Positions 11,946 through 23,260 of a stretch of DNA of 64,000 bases are shown here, piece after piece. The number at the start of each line of letters is the position of its first letter. The first letter of the stretch is position 1. Below the pieces are notes generated by a model. It ran no database searches, was not told the origin of the DNA, and was given only the letters and a program-made list of their open reading frames with translations. Both the position numbers and the translations under genes were made by a program. Origin of the DNA: Xiphophorus maculatus (taxonomy: Eukaryota > Chordata > Actinopteri > Cyprinodontiformes > Poeciliidae); NCBI RefSeq assembly GCF_002775205.1, contig NC_036450.1, positions 8,306,479 through 8,370,478 of the forward strand, written 5' to 3'.

Positions 11946-13418
11946 TTTTGTGCTTTTACACTTAGCACACCTCTGGATTCAATGTTTTTTTTAGATTGTG
12001 CTGTAGTTACAACAGCAGGTGATTTGATGGATGTGTCTACCAGCTTTGCATCTCCACAAACTCAAATATTTTTTTCCAATCTTAAATAACTCGGTCAAAT
12101 ATCAGTTTTTAAGCCATGCGGTTGTAACTCTGACTCACTTCCTGTCCCGGCTGGGTGCACACTTAGAGAGCCGTTAGTTGCCCACTGGCTACTGCATTCA
12201 GCGAGATAAGTGACAAGGACATTTCTGGGTCAGTAGGATAACCGAGAAATTAAACGAGACATGTGAAAAGAAGAAAAGGGGTTAGCGAGCATAGAAACCC
12301 TCTCAGCCGTTTAACCTCGTCGTCATGCTTAGCATAGTCTGCACAATATCAGAGGGGTTAAAAAGTGAAACAATGGCAGTAGTAAAGATGCATTTGAAGA
12401 TGAGTGAAATGTTTCATGGTTTGGTGAAGAATTCCCTTTTATTTTGTACAATTGCTGGAACCGTGGGTCAAAATTGGTCACTTTAAAGCACTCATAAATC
12501 TCAAAATGTTGATTTACGCTTTAGCTGTAAAAATAATTGAATTGGTATTTTTAAGATTATTTTTACCTGCTCAACAATAATCTAAATATGCAATATTTTA
12601 ACTATATTGTCATTTTGGCCCAACATTGATTTTGAATCAATATTTCTTAATAAAAGAATCATGTAGACTTTTTTTTGGTACAACCTGAACTGTGTGGAAG
12701 TACATTTTTTTTCTTTTGGAAACAGAATAAAAATATTTATTTCTTTTGAAAAAAAAAAATATGTGTACTTTTTCACAATAACTACACATTTTTTGGGCAT
12801 TTGTAGTACACAATGAATGTAAATTGTAAATATGCAATACACATTTATTGCATATTGGTCACTTTAAAACCCACACGTATTTATAAAGAATGGTTTGTAT
12901 CATTTAGAATTTCAATATACACTGTACATTTCTAAAACTGGTATAAAAATATTGCATGCAACATGGTTTTATAAAATCATTATAGAAATCGTTTATAGCT
13001 ATTTACAAAATATCACAGATCAAAACAAGACACCAGAAAATGTGTAATTGTGCCACATAGATTGTACTGCTAGCACTTCCTTATCAATATTTGTAAAATT
13101 ATTTACTGAAGGCTCAGGGATCACAACAAGATACCACACAAATTATCTGTGCCACTCCAAAAACAGAGGGGCACATCCCAGGCCTGGCACTTCCAAGATA
13201 TAGCATAATAATAATTATGTCTCAGTAATATTACAGAAATATTACTTTGTTTTCAGTAGGCTGGGCACTGACTCAAAAGCAGGTAGATGAGGAGACCCAA
13301 ACCCTTAGCCTACTTATCTTCCACTTCTTCCCTAATAACTTATTTTATACTTCTGTTGTTGCTGGTGATGATTGTCTTATATGGAAGCCCGTTTCCGCCA
13401 CTCTGTAAAAAAACAACA
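11946..13418. other. Intergenic, no gene seen
   Basis: Low-complexity AT-rich DNA. The open frames at about 12.6-12.8 kb (minus) are poly-Lys/Phe artefacts of A/T runs. Confidence 0.5.
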
Positions 13419-13446
13419 AAAAAATCTCATTATAATGAGATTTTTT
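13419..13446. repeat. Perfect 28-bp palindrome
   Basis: Arms 13419-13432 (AAAAAATCTCATTA) and 13433-13446 are exact reverse complements with no spacer. It abuts the left direct repeat of the 13,445-14,824 segment. Confidence 0.9.
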
Positions 13447-14824
13447 AAAGTTTAAACCTTAAAATTTAAACCAAGGGTACCTAGGTTGAGGGAGAGACTC
13501 TCCTCTCAGGCAAAAAGTGTGAGAAGAAGACGCAGAATGTACAAGACAAGTTTATTTATTTATTATATGTGTACACAGTCAGCTGCATAAAAAATACACA
13601 AAGATTTTTTAAAAACTTTATTTGGTCGTTAAACATCCAGCAACCCATATTAAATTAGAAGAATTATGAAAATCAAACATGAACCAATCAGCACATTATC
13701 CCAGTGATTCTCTGAGGTTTGAATAAATCAGTAAAATCACAGTAAAGAGCCTGAAGTTCTCTAGAAAACTCAAAACATGAAATATGGAGTTAAAAAAGTA
13801 AAAACCAAAACAAACAGAGAAATTAAAGCTGAGAAGCAATGATGATGTAAAACTTCAAGATTTAGCTTTTACAATGAACATAAAATATATAAACTCTTTT
13901 TTTTTCCAGGTTCCACATGTTCCTGAAAACTGCTCTAAGATCAGAGTTTCTGTAGGACATCCAGTTCTAAACTGGTTAAACTGGTTTCTTTGATGGAAGC
14001 TGAAGTTTCTCTGCAGTTTCCAGTAAAGCATCTTTTTATCTGTGGAGCTTTGAGGAACATTTTCATGTCAACAGAAGGAAGAAGCAGCAGAGAAAAGAGG
14101 TTTGAAGTGTCTTTCATGGCTTCAAAGCTGAACTGAAAATGATTCCCATGTTTCCATTCTCAGACCATTTCTGGTTCCAGGATGAAAATGAATCAGAGAA
14201 AAAAGATCAACTTTCCAGTTGAATCCAGTTCAGATCAAAACTCCATGAAGCCTCTAAATGGAGCCCAGTTTGAATTGGAATTTTATTGATCCAAAGAGAC
14301 AAACAATATCAGACACTAAATGACAGACACGAGAAAATAAACAGGAGGAAAACTTTGGAGGTCAGAGGTCATCATCATGATCCAGTCAGAGTCTCTTTAG
14401 ACTCAAACTGCTGCAGCTTCAACCTCTGAGGATCAGCAGGACACTGAGACCATTCTCTACTTCACAGAGATCAGAACCTGCAGAGAGAAGAAGGAAGGAG
14501 AGAGCAGATCAGTGAGTGTTTCCAGCCTCTCTCCAGCAGCAGTCAGTAGATGGTTTCCAGGCTGCAGTCAGACTGATCTCAGAGCTGTGACCAAGATGAA
14601 CCCGATCAGTTGTTTCCTGTTGAACTGAGATCAGATCTGCTGCTGCCACAGTTTGATGGATGAGGACCACTGTCTCTAGACATGTTGGACAGCTGGACGT
14701 CCTGGAGACATGGACACAGCAACAACACTCATCTTCACACCAACACAGCAAGCTGCTGCTCCTCTGATTGCTGTCTCTGGGTCCAATCAGTAAACCTTAA
14801 AGTTTACCCCTTAAAGTTTAAACC
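13445..14824 (-). mobile_element. 1.4-kb segment bounded by perfect 14-bp direct repeats, looking like an mRNA tail
   Basis: TTAAAGTTTAAACC occurs at 13445-13458 and again at 14811-14824. Read on the minus strand, the interior looks like a 3' gene end: an acceptor-like tract (TTCTTCTCTCTGCAG, near 14,478), a short frame ending in a stop, then a long UTR-like stretch with CAATAAAATTCC near 14,275-14,286. I suspect the tail of a multicopy fish immune-receptor-type gene, but no diagnostic domain is visible. The direct repeats may be a target-site duplication. Confidence 0.4.
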
Positions 14825-15350
14825 TCCAAACCAACATCTGGATTGATCCTCACAAAGAATCTTTTAACAGAAATAAAATATATTAATTGTATTTTTTTAA
14901 ATGAAGACGTACAATACAGCAATCAGCTATGGTTCTTCATCATCAGTCAAACTGTCATTAAATTTAATTCATAAATGGCTTGGTGTAGAGTACTTACCGT
15001 TGTATCATCTCCAGTGTGGTGGATGCTGACTCCTGATACTCCAGATTGAAGACAGAATATGACCCAAAAAAGACAGCAAGGACGCTGGCAAAGTCATGTA
15101 GTTGCTCAGGCTCGAAAAATACCTTCTCCTCCATACTGACCATCCACCGGGTTGCAGACATCAAGCTATTTCCTAAAATAGACAAACCCTTGTCAGGCTA
15201 GTGAGTAAAAGTACAGACTACCATAACAATTACATACATTGCTACAAAAAAATTATAGTGATAGAAAATATTCCTCTTACCAAGCATGATTACCCTTGGT
15301 GTAGTGGGTAAGGTCATTTCCATTTCAACAGAGATCTTGGTGAAAGACAC
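14818..15350 (-). pseudogene. Antisense three-exon fragment of an unnamed multicopy fish gene family
   Basis: Three minus-strand exons join in phase with consensus splice sites: 15350-15281, 15172-14998 and 14860-14818. The first ends LPTTPRVIMLG. The second includes MSATRWMVSMEEKVFFEPEQ and FASVLAVFFGSYSVFNLEYQ. The third reads FFVRINPDVGLEV before a stop. The series resembles an uncharacterised protein type common in fish genomes (VLGNS, then VFNLEY, then IQR-FFxxINPxxG), whose function I do not know. The 5' side is cut near an hAT element starting at 15,487 and the 3' side meets the direct repeat at 14,811-14,824, so the copy is broken at both ends. Confidence 0.6.
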
Positions 15351-15486
15351 CTTTAAAACATAAAAGGAAAACTCTCTTAAATATGAATTACTGGTAGTAA
15401 TTTATATTTAAAGGGCCAGTTCACCCAGATTACAACAGGTTTTTGAGAACCTCATCCCGGAGACTAGACTAGACTTTACCCCTACA

Positions 15487-16771
15487 TAGGCCTGTCACGA
15501 TAGCAAGTTTTGCTGAACGATTAATTGTCTCAAAAATTATTGCGATAAACGATAATATTGTTTGAAGACCTTTTTACACTGATTTAATGGAAATGACGTA
15601 ATAATGCATGCGATTTCCTGCCAAAGATGGATACAATTTATTTTCAAAAGAACACTTAACACTGGAACTGATAAACAAAATAAACAAAACAACCAAAAAC
15701 AAAAATAAAATGGATTCTCAGTCTCCATTAACAAAAAATGTACTGGAAAAAAAACTAAACATAAAGTCAAAGTGTAGATAAATACTGCATTCAACCAAAG
15801 GAGGGCAGATTATGAAGTCTGTATACTATGTTGCCCTTCAGTAATAATTAGATTTAAATAGAGAAAATGGGCACATCGACTACCTGATGCAATAGTTCAC
15901 ACTACATGATTTTTTGCTGCTATTTTTCCCCTTATGACAATCTTAGCACGTTGGTCTTTGTAAGATTATGTGGTGTGTTACGGTAGATCGTCGTTGCCAC
16001 TCTGATCTAAATCAGGGTTTTTTCTCAGACTAGGAGTTTAACGTAGCCTGTTGAATGTGACAGGCAGCCAATCAGAAAGCGAGGATTCTCCTCTATGCTT
16101 TCTGAGGGGAAATTACGGAGGGGAATCCCAAACAGCTGACACGGCGCAACCCGAAGTCCAGCGGACATTGGAGATGATATGTGGAAACAACATTAATGTT
16201 TATTCAACATTTTGTGCAAAGAATATAGAAATGACAAGGGGAGGAGTTGGAGCGAAATTGCTACGCAGTTGATAAACCTGGTAACTTTTCAGCTGTTCTT
16301 CGTTAAGGTGACGTAAGTAGGTTATAATGATTTTCATTCAGTCAGGACTTTACGCTGACACTAGCCACATGCAATGCAGGTAGATTGTAGTAAAGCATTG
16401 ATTAATGCCTGGTTTTAAAATTAGTTCACTGAACTTGTAGCCATTATTTTGTGCCCATTGTTGGACACCACACGATGGAACCGTTATACCTTGGATTTCT
16501 GTCGGCTAATGTGTGGCCTGTCAGGTTTTGAAAATGGGCCGACAATCGGCTGACAGCTCTAAGATCGTGTCATGTGCGCTGGGCTTTACACTAAGGAAAT
16601 GAGGAAGGGAGGGTCAGTGGAGAGCACCGGAGTTGAGCCTTTTTTCATTCAGTGTCATCAACAGAAAGAGAAAAAGGTCGGAAGAGATGATAATGCCGAT
16701 AATTAAAATGACGTCGATAGTTTCAATTTATAGTACGATTAATTGATTTATCGTTTATCGCAACAGGCCTA
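15487..16771. mobile_element. Non-autonomous hAT-type DNA transposon
   Basis: The ends are TAGGCCTGTCACGATAG (15487) and TTTATCGCAACAGGCCTA (ending 16771), with terminal inverted repeat TAGGCCTGT/ACAGGCCTA and further CGATAA-rich subterminal pairs. The flanking 8-mers CCCCTACA and CCTGTACA match at 6 of 8 positions, as expected for an aged hAT 8-bp target duplication. There is no transposase frame. The 73-codon frame at 16,051-16,272 is not recognisable. Confidence 0.75.
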
Positions 16772-17329
16772 CCTGTACATAGTTGCACCTGTTAGTACTG
16801 ATGTAACAGTGTTTAGGTTTAAGTTGTAGAATCCCACTTGCTTTATATGGATCAGTGCAATGGGGAAATAGCGCCCCCCTCTTAGTGTGGCTGGTTAAAT
16901 GTTGCTGGCTCCTGTACTCGGTGCCAGTCTGTGAAAGCTGCAGGAGAGGTGAGTTGCGTTTTTCAGCACACAGTAGAAACGTGTTAGCAACATAATTTTT
17001 ATTAACTTAGACAAATAGTGTGAAATTTACTAATTACTAGCTGTGTGCCTAGCACCAATTTTTGTACTTTTAGTTTAGTTAATATTATCAAACACCTCAT
17101 GTGCTAAGTTAAAGGCTAACTTAACGCTCTGTTGTAGTGTGCTGAATGAAGCGGAGCCGTTGCACCGATTTGAACTCCCCATATGTTCTCATTCAGGAAA
17201 TAAACTGCTTGATAAACCAGAAACTTCTCATCTTCATTAAAAATCTACACAACGCAGAGTCGAGGGGTTACTGGGGCCGGCCTGGTACAGTGGAGTGAAG
17301 CAGAACCCGGTTACACTGACTTAACTTTA

Positions 17330-18480
17330 AATTTGCAGGGGCATGGTTTAAACATGTGGACAGTCCTTATATGTAACCAGGGTTGGAAATTAACTTTTTT
17401 GTCCACCTGCCACTGGGCTGAACCAACTCAAAAAATAACAGAAACCACTTTAATGTTTTTCACCTTAGTCCTCATTTACAGACTCTTATACACTATGTTG
17501 GAGATGTAATGGTACTTTAGCAGGCTAACCTGCTGTAGCAAGCTCAAAGTTATAGATTAGGTTAGCTGCTCCTCTACATTTCCAGACTATTTTGTGGCTT
17601 CAAATATATTTGAAGAGCTGTCTTTTTACCTGTTGTCTTGTCTTTTGAAGAGATGAAGCTATGTTAGCAGTCAGCAGGACAGAACTGCACAGCCACTTGG
17701 AGGGAAAAAGCTTAGGAGTTTAAAAAAAAAGTCATCTGAAGAAAAGAAAAAACGTTAGAAATCATCCTTGCTGACCTAGCTAATCTGCAATTTTAACATT
17801 TGCAAAGTCATGGTTTAAACAAATGAACAGTCATTAGATGTAAAAAAAAAAAAAAAGAGAAGGGGCGGGAGATCAATTATCAGTTAAGGTTATATTGTTC
17901 AACAAAGGATGTAGCAACAATGCTAACAGACACTCAGCACTGAGCTCATCTCAACCCAAAGCCGCCCGAGGAAGATTAAGCGGCAAAAGTCAAGCTAAAA
18001 CCTTTAACGGTAAAATTAGCACCTTAGCTAACGTTAATTCCGAACCAGCTCAAAAAATAACACCATCATATTTTCCTTTCTTTCACCTCATTTACAGACA
18101 CGTAACTTATAACGTTGCAATATGCCAGTTATATAATACACCAGAGTTAGTAACGTAAAGGTAACGTTATTTTACCAGGCTAACCAGCACAAACCAGCTC
18201 ATGCTATAATGCTAAGTTATAGCATTATAGCATGATGCTATAAGTTACGTTAACTCCATCTAAAATGTACATTTCCAGACTAGGTTTTGGCTTCAATCAG
18301 TTTTCTAAGAAGTGTTTTTTTACTCGTCTTGAAGAGCTGAAGCAGTGTGAGCCCACAGCACGGAGACAGAGCTGCACTTGGAGGGAAAAAGTTTCGGAGT
18401 TTAAAACAAACGTCATCAGATAAAAGTTGGAAGCGAAGCCACGCTTGATGACGTAGCTAGATAAACTGCATATTAATGTT
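17330..18480. repeat. Diverged local tandem duplication (two units)
   Basis: Unit 1 (about 17,330-17,797) and unit 2 (about 17,797-18,480) share the same words in the same order: CATGGTTTAAACA, CTCAAAAAATAACA, CATTTACAGAC, CAGGCTAACC, CATTTCCAGACTA, GCACTTGGAGGGAAAAAG (CCACTTGGAGGGAAAAAG in unit 1) and GAGTTTAAAA. Unit 2 is longer and holds an extra hairpin at 18,199-18,235. The 87-codon frame at 17,895 is not recognisable. Confidence 0.7.
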
Positions 18481-18604
18481 AGCTAGGATGTGAAAAAAAC
18501 AAAAGTATATTCTCTCTTTCTGCCTTAAAAATATGTTAACCACTAAAGGAGTAAAAATACAGAAACAGGGAACCACGATGAAGCAGCTATGATGACCGTT
18601 GGAA

Positions 18605-18815
18605 ATCAAATACGATTCTTATAAGTACAGTACCACTACTGCAATGTGTAAACAGTAAATTACTGCAACTTCAAAACATACAGTAAGTTACTGTGATACT
18701 ATGTACTATACCCATAATGCAATGCGAATTACAGTAACTACTTGTAAAGATGTCTTATGGTAGTTTTACTGGGCATTTTGTGGTATTTAACTGTAGAAAA
18801 TACAGCAAAGGCTAA
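18605..18815. repeat. ACAGTAA-rich repeat terminus, copy 2
   Basis: The segment has dense ACAGTAA/TTACTGT motifs and ends ACAGCAAAGGCTAACAGTG. It corresponds to copy 1 at 9.5-9.8 kb in the same orientation. Confidence 0.5.
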
Positions 18816-19329
18816 CAGTGCAGGCTCGCTGAACTACGAGTGGCGTGATGTGAGAAAACTTTGGTGAAAAACTGAGAAATATCCCTTTGATTCAGGAAAT
18901 TTTCAGTATTTAGTAACCCAGAAGCTTGTGGCGCCCCCTGTTATCCTGCGGCCCTGGACAGTGAGCCATATGGACCCATATGAGAATGCCAGTGAATTCA
19001 GATCTAAATAAAGCATGCCTTTTCTTCCGCCTTTCTACTTCCCTCTACAGCTCTGCACAAACAGCCCGCAAATTTGATGTGTTAAACTTCCTCCTTGAAG
19101 GCTCGCGCACACACTTGTCAAAGCGCATCCTCCCAACCCCCTCCCTCTGCTGCTTGCTGCTCTGCCTCTCGGTCTGTTCCTTTAAAAACCAGCAAGCCCA
19201 CGCCTCGAAAAGCGGCTTGTTCCGGCTTGCCCCTGTACATATCTTTTATCCTTGCTCGCCACATGAAAATAGTGCCCCCCTCGATAGCTGCGCACCACCA
19301 TCTATCTGTGCTAGGCCCACGAACGACAT

Positions 19330-19752
19330 TCTCATCCATTAGCTCGGAGTATGAATGATGCGTAGCCGCGCAGCAGCAGCAGCAGCAGCGGCGGCTCCGT
19401 GCCAGTGCAGCCCGATGCTGCTGGTGGTGGAGAGTCTGAAGCGCAGCTCTGGCACCATCACCGCAGGCGGAGCGATACCATCATCTCCTCTCAGCGTTGG
19501 TTTGTGAAGCATAGGGTGTGTGGCTCAGAGTACCTGAGCTTCCGTCAAGCGCGGTGGGAAATACGTGCAGAGGAGCGCAACTGGACCAGATAGCGCGCCT
19601 ACTTGTAGCAAATGCGCTGATATGCGTTACCAGGTCATTCTAGCGCCAGGAAGCATCCATCTGCTGCTGCTATTTTGAAACTGATGAAGATTTTTTTGTT
19701 GTTGTTGTGGGTGACCAGGAAATGTTTACTCTGATGTTTTGGTGTGCTTGAG
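19330..19752 (+). promoter_or_regulatory. Candidate promoter and non-coding first exon (possibly rc3h2)
   Basis: A local CpG-rich, GC-rich stretch includes a (CAG)n/(CGG) run at 19,370-19,396 and ends in a strong plus-strand donor, GCTTGAG then GTAAGT, at 19,752/19,753. No credible protein is encoded. It could splice to the rc3h2 acceptor at 27,641. A promoter for an unseen non-coding transcript is the alternative. Linking it to rc3h2 is inference. Confidence 0.4.
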
Positions 19753-21170
19753 GTAAGTGACTTGCGGAGCGCTACTTTCTCTTGTTGCTCAGATAGAGAT
19801 GATGCTTTTGTACTTCGGTTGTTTTTCAAACAGATCTGAGGCATAACACCTGCACTGTTTTTCCTTAATTGGTGCTGGTAGTTTTTTTTATATATATGGA
19901 GAATGAAGGAATTTAAAATGTGAAAGCAACGTAAAACTAAAGAAGAGCTTGTGAAATGGAGGTGGAGATAAGGGTGCATAGCTCCGGAGTGTTCAACAAA
20001 CTGTGAAATCCTCTGAATAACAACACTGTTGCTCTGAGCAGTTTTAAAATGCAAACCTGCAAGGGCAAGTGTGAGATGTAGCAATCTCATCATAAAGTTA
20101 AATTTTGCTGCAGCATGCCCCGTTGCAGGTTACTGTATAACCAGCTGATTTTCAGATGCATGGAAGCAACTTCACATTTTGGTATTCTTACACAGGGCTA
20201 TCATCAGTCCTTTCTGCTATTTCTTGTGTAAGAATTATGTCATGCAACACAAAGCATTTTTAAGTGAGCATTTTGTGATTTGTATGATTGTCCCCACACT
20301 CATAGCCACAAATTGGGGCTACAGGCTCAACAACTATGTAATCACACAGTTATCACAGTACACCTTCAATTGTACTGTACTCCAAACAACAAGCAAGCAC
20401 ACGGAGAAAATGTGCTCTTTATTCACACCAGTAAATTTGTCAAAGTGGTTGATTATCTGTGCCTCATGAGAGTCTTTCATACATTTAGTATTAAAGTTTA
20501 GCTTTTCGCATTATTGTGTACCTCCTGTTGCTTCCTGAATTACTTAGAAGATCAACTTTGATGGCAGCATGGGGGAAACTTGTTTCAGAGCTAACTGATT
20601 TTTTTATAGCTCTGTGGTTGTAGGTGTGGAGTGGGTGTGAGGTTTCAGTCTTGTGTTATGGTGGTGCTTTTTTGCCATGATTCTGATTGTAGCTCATGGT
20701 GTTGAGTGGGATGATGGAAGAAATTGTAAAGCCTTTTCGAAATATTGATTTTTGAAAATGATAAAAGTCTTGACTGATGACAAATATTTAGATTTTTTAC
20801 CAAACAGACGCTTACCAAAGAAATAGTTTCAAAATTGAAACTTTCAAATTGAAAGTGATTTTCATCTGAAAATGTAGAGACACCACTTCCCAAAACTCCA
20901 GTTCTCAGGGGCTGGCTTTCTGCAAATTTTAGGTGTGTCGCTTCTCTAAGACCCCTGAATGTAATGGCCACATTGTCTCCTCACCATGCACTTTAGTTCT
21001 ACAGAGTCCTTCTAGTGATTTGTTTGTTGTAGGACATCAACCCTTGAGAACTGGAATTTGCTGAACCTTAGATTCAGTAGGACCAGCTGAACTTTCATCA
21101 TGTCTATGGAACAATGTATCAGAGTTGCTAAGGGGCTCTAGAGAGGTTAGCCTATCAGTCTGCTTTTGTT
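19753..21170. other. No gene seen
   Basis: The longest frame is a 152-codon minus-strand one at 19,635-20,093, without family resemblance. I find no transposon ends. Confidence 0.45.
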
Positions 21171-21179
21171 TTGTGGATA

Positions 21180-21640
21180 ACTAATAACATGTTCCTCGAC
21201 ATATGTTATTAGGGAGTTCTACAGAGGTTGGTTTTAACGGCTACCTGATCAGGAGCGTTGTCTGTATCCCAGACACAAAGTCAAGTTTAATTTTAGTAAA
21301 GGCTAAATTCTGGTCACCAGTCCTGTTTGTAGTGTTCATAAACAGAATATTAAGGTTTTGTCGTGGACAGGAGGGCATTTGGTTGGAGAACCTCAGGGTC
21401 TCATCTTTGCTTTTTGCAGATGATATGGTTCTTTTGTCTTCTTTAAGGTGCACTGGAGCAGATTGCATCTGAGCTTGTAGTGCAGAGGATGGAATCAGTT
21501 CCTCTTAGTCTAAGGCCATGGTTCTCAACCAGTGACATTCTGGGTTGCGGGTCTTTCTCTTCCTTGCATGAAGTGGAGTTTAGGTGTTTTGGAGCATGGT
21601 TAGATGCTCCAAAAGAACATCTAACCATGCTCTTTTGGAA
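21180..21640 (+). mobile_element. LINE reverse-transcriptase remnant
   Basis: The plus frame at 21,300-21,450 reads SPVLFVVFINRILRFCRGQE, then LRVSSLLFADDMVLLSS. This contains the FADD form of the catalytic Y/FADD box of non-LTR retrotransposon reverse transcriptases. Downstream DNA (CTAAGGCCATGGTTCTCAACC) still follows the fish LINE pattern (KSEAMVLS) but is frameshifted. The finger domain, endonuclease and 3' end are absent, so it is dead. Confidence 0.7.
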
Positions 21641-22609
21641 AGAGCATGGTTCGATGAATGCTGGCATCATCTGCGGGTTGGAACGAGAACCTTCTTGCAA
21701 TGAGGAAACAGTGCCAAAGTACAGCAAAATTATTTCTCCTATTGTTTTTCCTGAGACATTTCCCAAAACTGGGCTCCCAAATGTTGAAAAGTGTCTCATA
21801 AGAATCTGTTTTTGTGGTAAACAGCGTTAGTCTAGTTTTGCAATTACATATAGACTACACAGGCATGACAACAGTCCTCTCTTTCAGGAACATGTAACAT
21901 TTGGTGGCATAGTTTTATTTCTCTTTCTCTGTGTACTTGTATTTGTTTTATAACAACAACTGCTTTTGACTGGTGTTGATGCTGAAAACACTTTATGATA
22001 CTTTATTGTATTTTGAGACCAACACTTTCTGCTACTGCAGATGGAAACTTTAAGAATTGTGCTTGTCAGTCTTGATGGGTTCGTCTTTTACTAAATTTTA
22101 AGCCACAAATGAAATAACAGTAAGAGCTCGTTCCTTGATTTAAATAAAGTGTATGTTGTTTAGCATAAAACAATTTGAATGTTCTTTTTCCAACAAAGAT
22201 TTACTCAGTATTCTTTCCCTCATGCAATTCCTCTGCTGTTGCAGGGTTGCTGCAGAGGTAACTGTGTCATCTCACTTCACTGAGTTCACAGAAATGCCAA
22301 AATGGAGTCAAAGTTAAAATTTTATGACACAGACAACTGTCTGCCTGTAACCCAGAGTCAGTAGACAAGCGGGCAGTTCAGTCACCACAAAATTCTGTTG
22401 TCTGTCTATTTTTCAGCCAAGCAAATATATGAGTAATACCAACAGCTTCTTATCCAAAGGAATATGAGTGAATGTTTCTGATTAGAAGTGACCATTTTAG
22501 CTTGAGTTTAACATATTTGAGAAGATGAGTGAAAATGTGAAATTTTTCTTTTAGTTCTAAGATTTTAAAAAAATTACACCTCAACTACAGAATAAGTCAT
22601 CAGTATTTC

Positions 22610-22611
<2 letters not shown>

Positions 22612-22667
<56 letters not shown>

Positions 22668-22668
22668 T
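22612..22668. repeat. (TTA)n microsatellite
   Basis: About nineteen uninterrupted TTA units. Confidence 0.95.
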
Positions 22669-23149
22669 AAAAAAACAACTCTAAATTAATGTAAAATACA
22701 TATAAAACAAATGTTTTGAAGTGCAAATTACAGATATGTTCAGACTATCAACCAGTTAAATAAACCTCAGCTATCCTGACTTTCTGGTGGTGGGAAAACA
22801 TTCCTGTCTGGGATTCCAGTTTAGGACTGAGTAGATTCAGTGTTAAGGCTTCCACTGTGCAGCTCCCTGTTCAGACCAATTAAACAAAAAACATTCTTTT
22901 GATTTGACAGGCTTTTTAGGACACATAGGCATTACGTTCCTGTATTAGCAAATGTTTTTCCATCTACTCATGTACTACACCCACTTAATTTTGTTTATGG
23001 TATTGGAGGAAGGGGCTGAATTATAGTTATAACTGTAAAGAGGCAAGGTAAATCATGGACTAGTTTCCATCACAGGACTTTTAAACTCACCCTTTGGGGC
23101 AAGAAGATTTTATTCTAGGAATAATCTATATTTAACTCCATACACCTTC

Positions 23150-23260
23150 CCTGTAACTCTAACCAGCTACCCTGTTCCTGTTAAAGTAAAGCTTCCCCAC
23201 AGCATGATACTACCAGCACCATGTGTCAAAGTACTCAGACTGGTGTAGAGTATTTGTTTA
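23150..23260. mobile_element. Fragment of Tc1-type non-autonomous element
   Basis: CCCCACAGCATGATACTACC, then AGCACCATGTGTCAAAG, match the interior of a common fish DNA-element family (CCCCACAGCATGATGCTGCC type). Compare 57,900-57,950. Confidence 0.45.

Noticed and set aside
19635..20093. 152-codon minus-strand protein
   Set aside because: No recognised motif, Lys/Asn-rich low-complexity stretches, no splice or promoter support, and it overlaps a plus-strand candidate leader exon.
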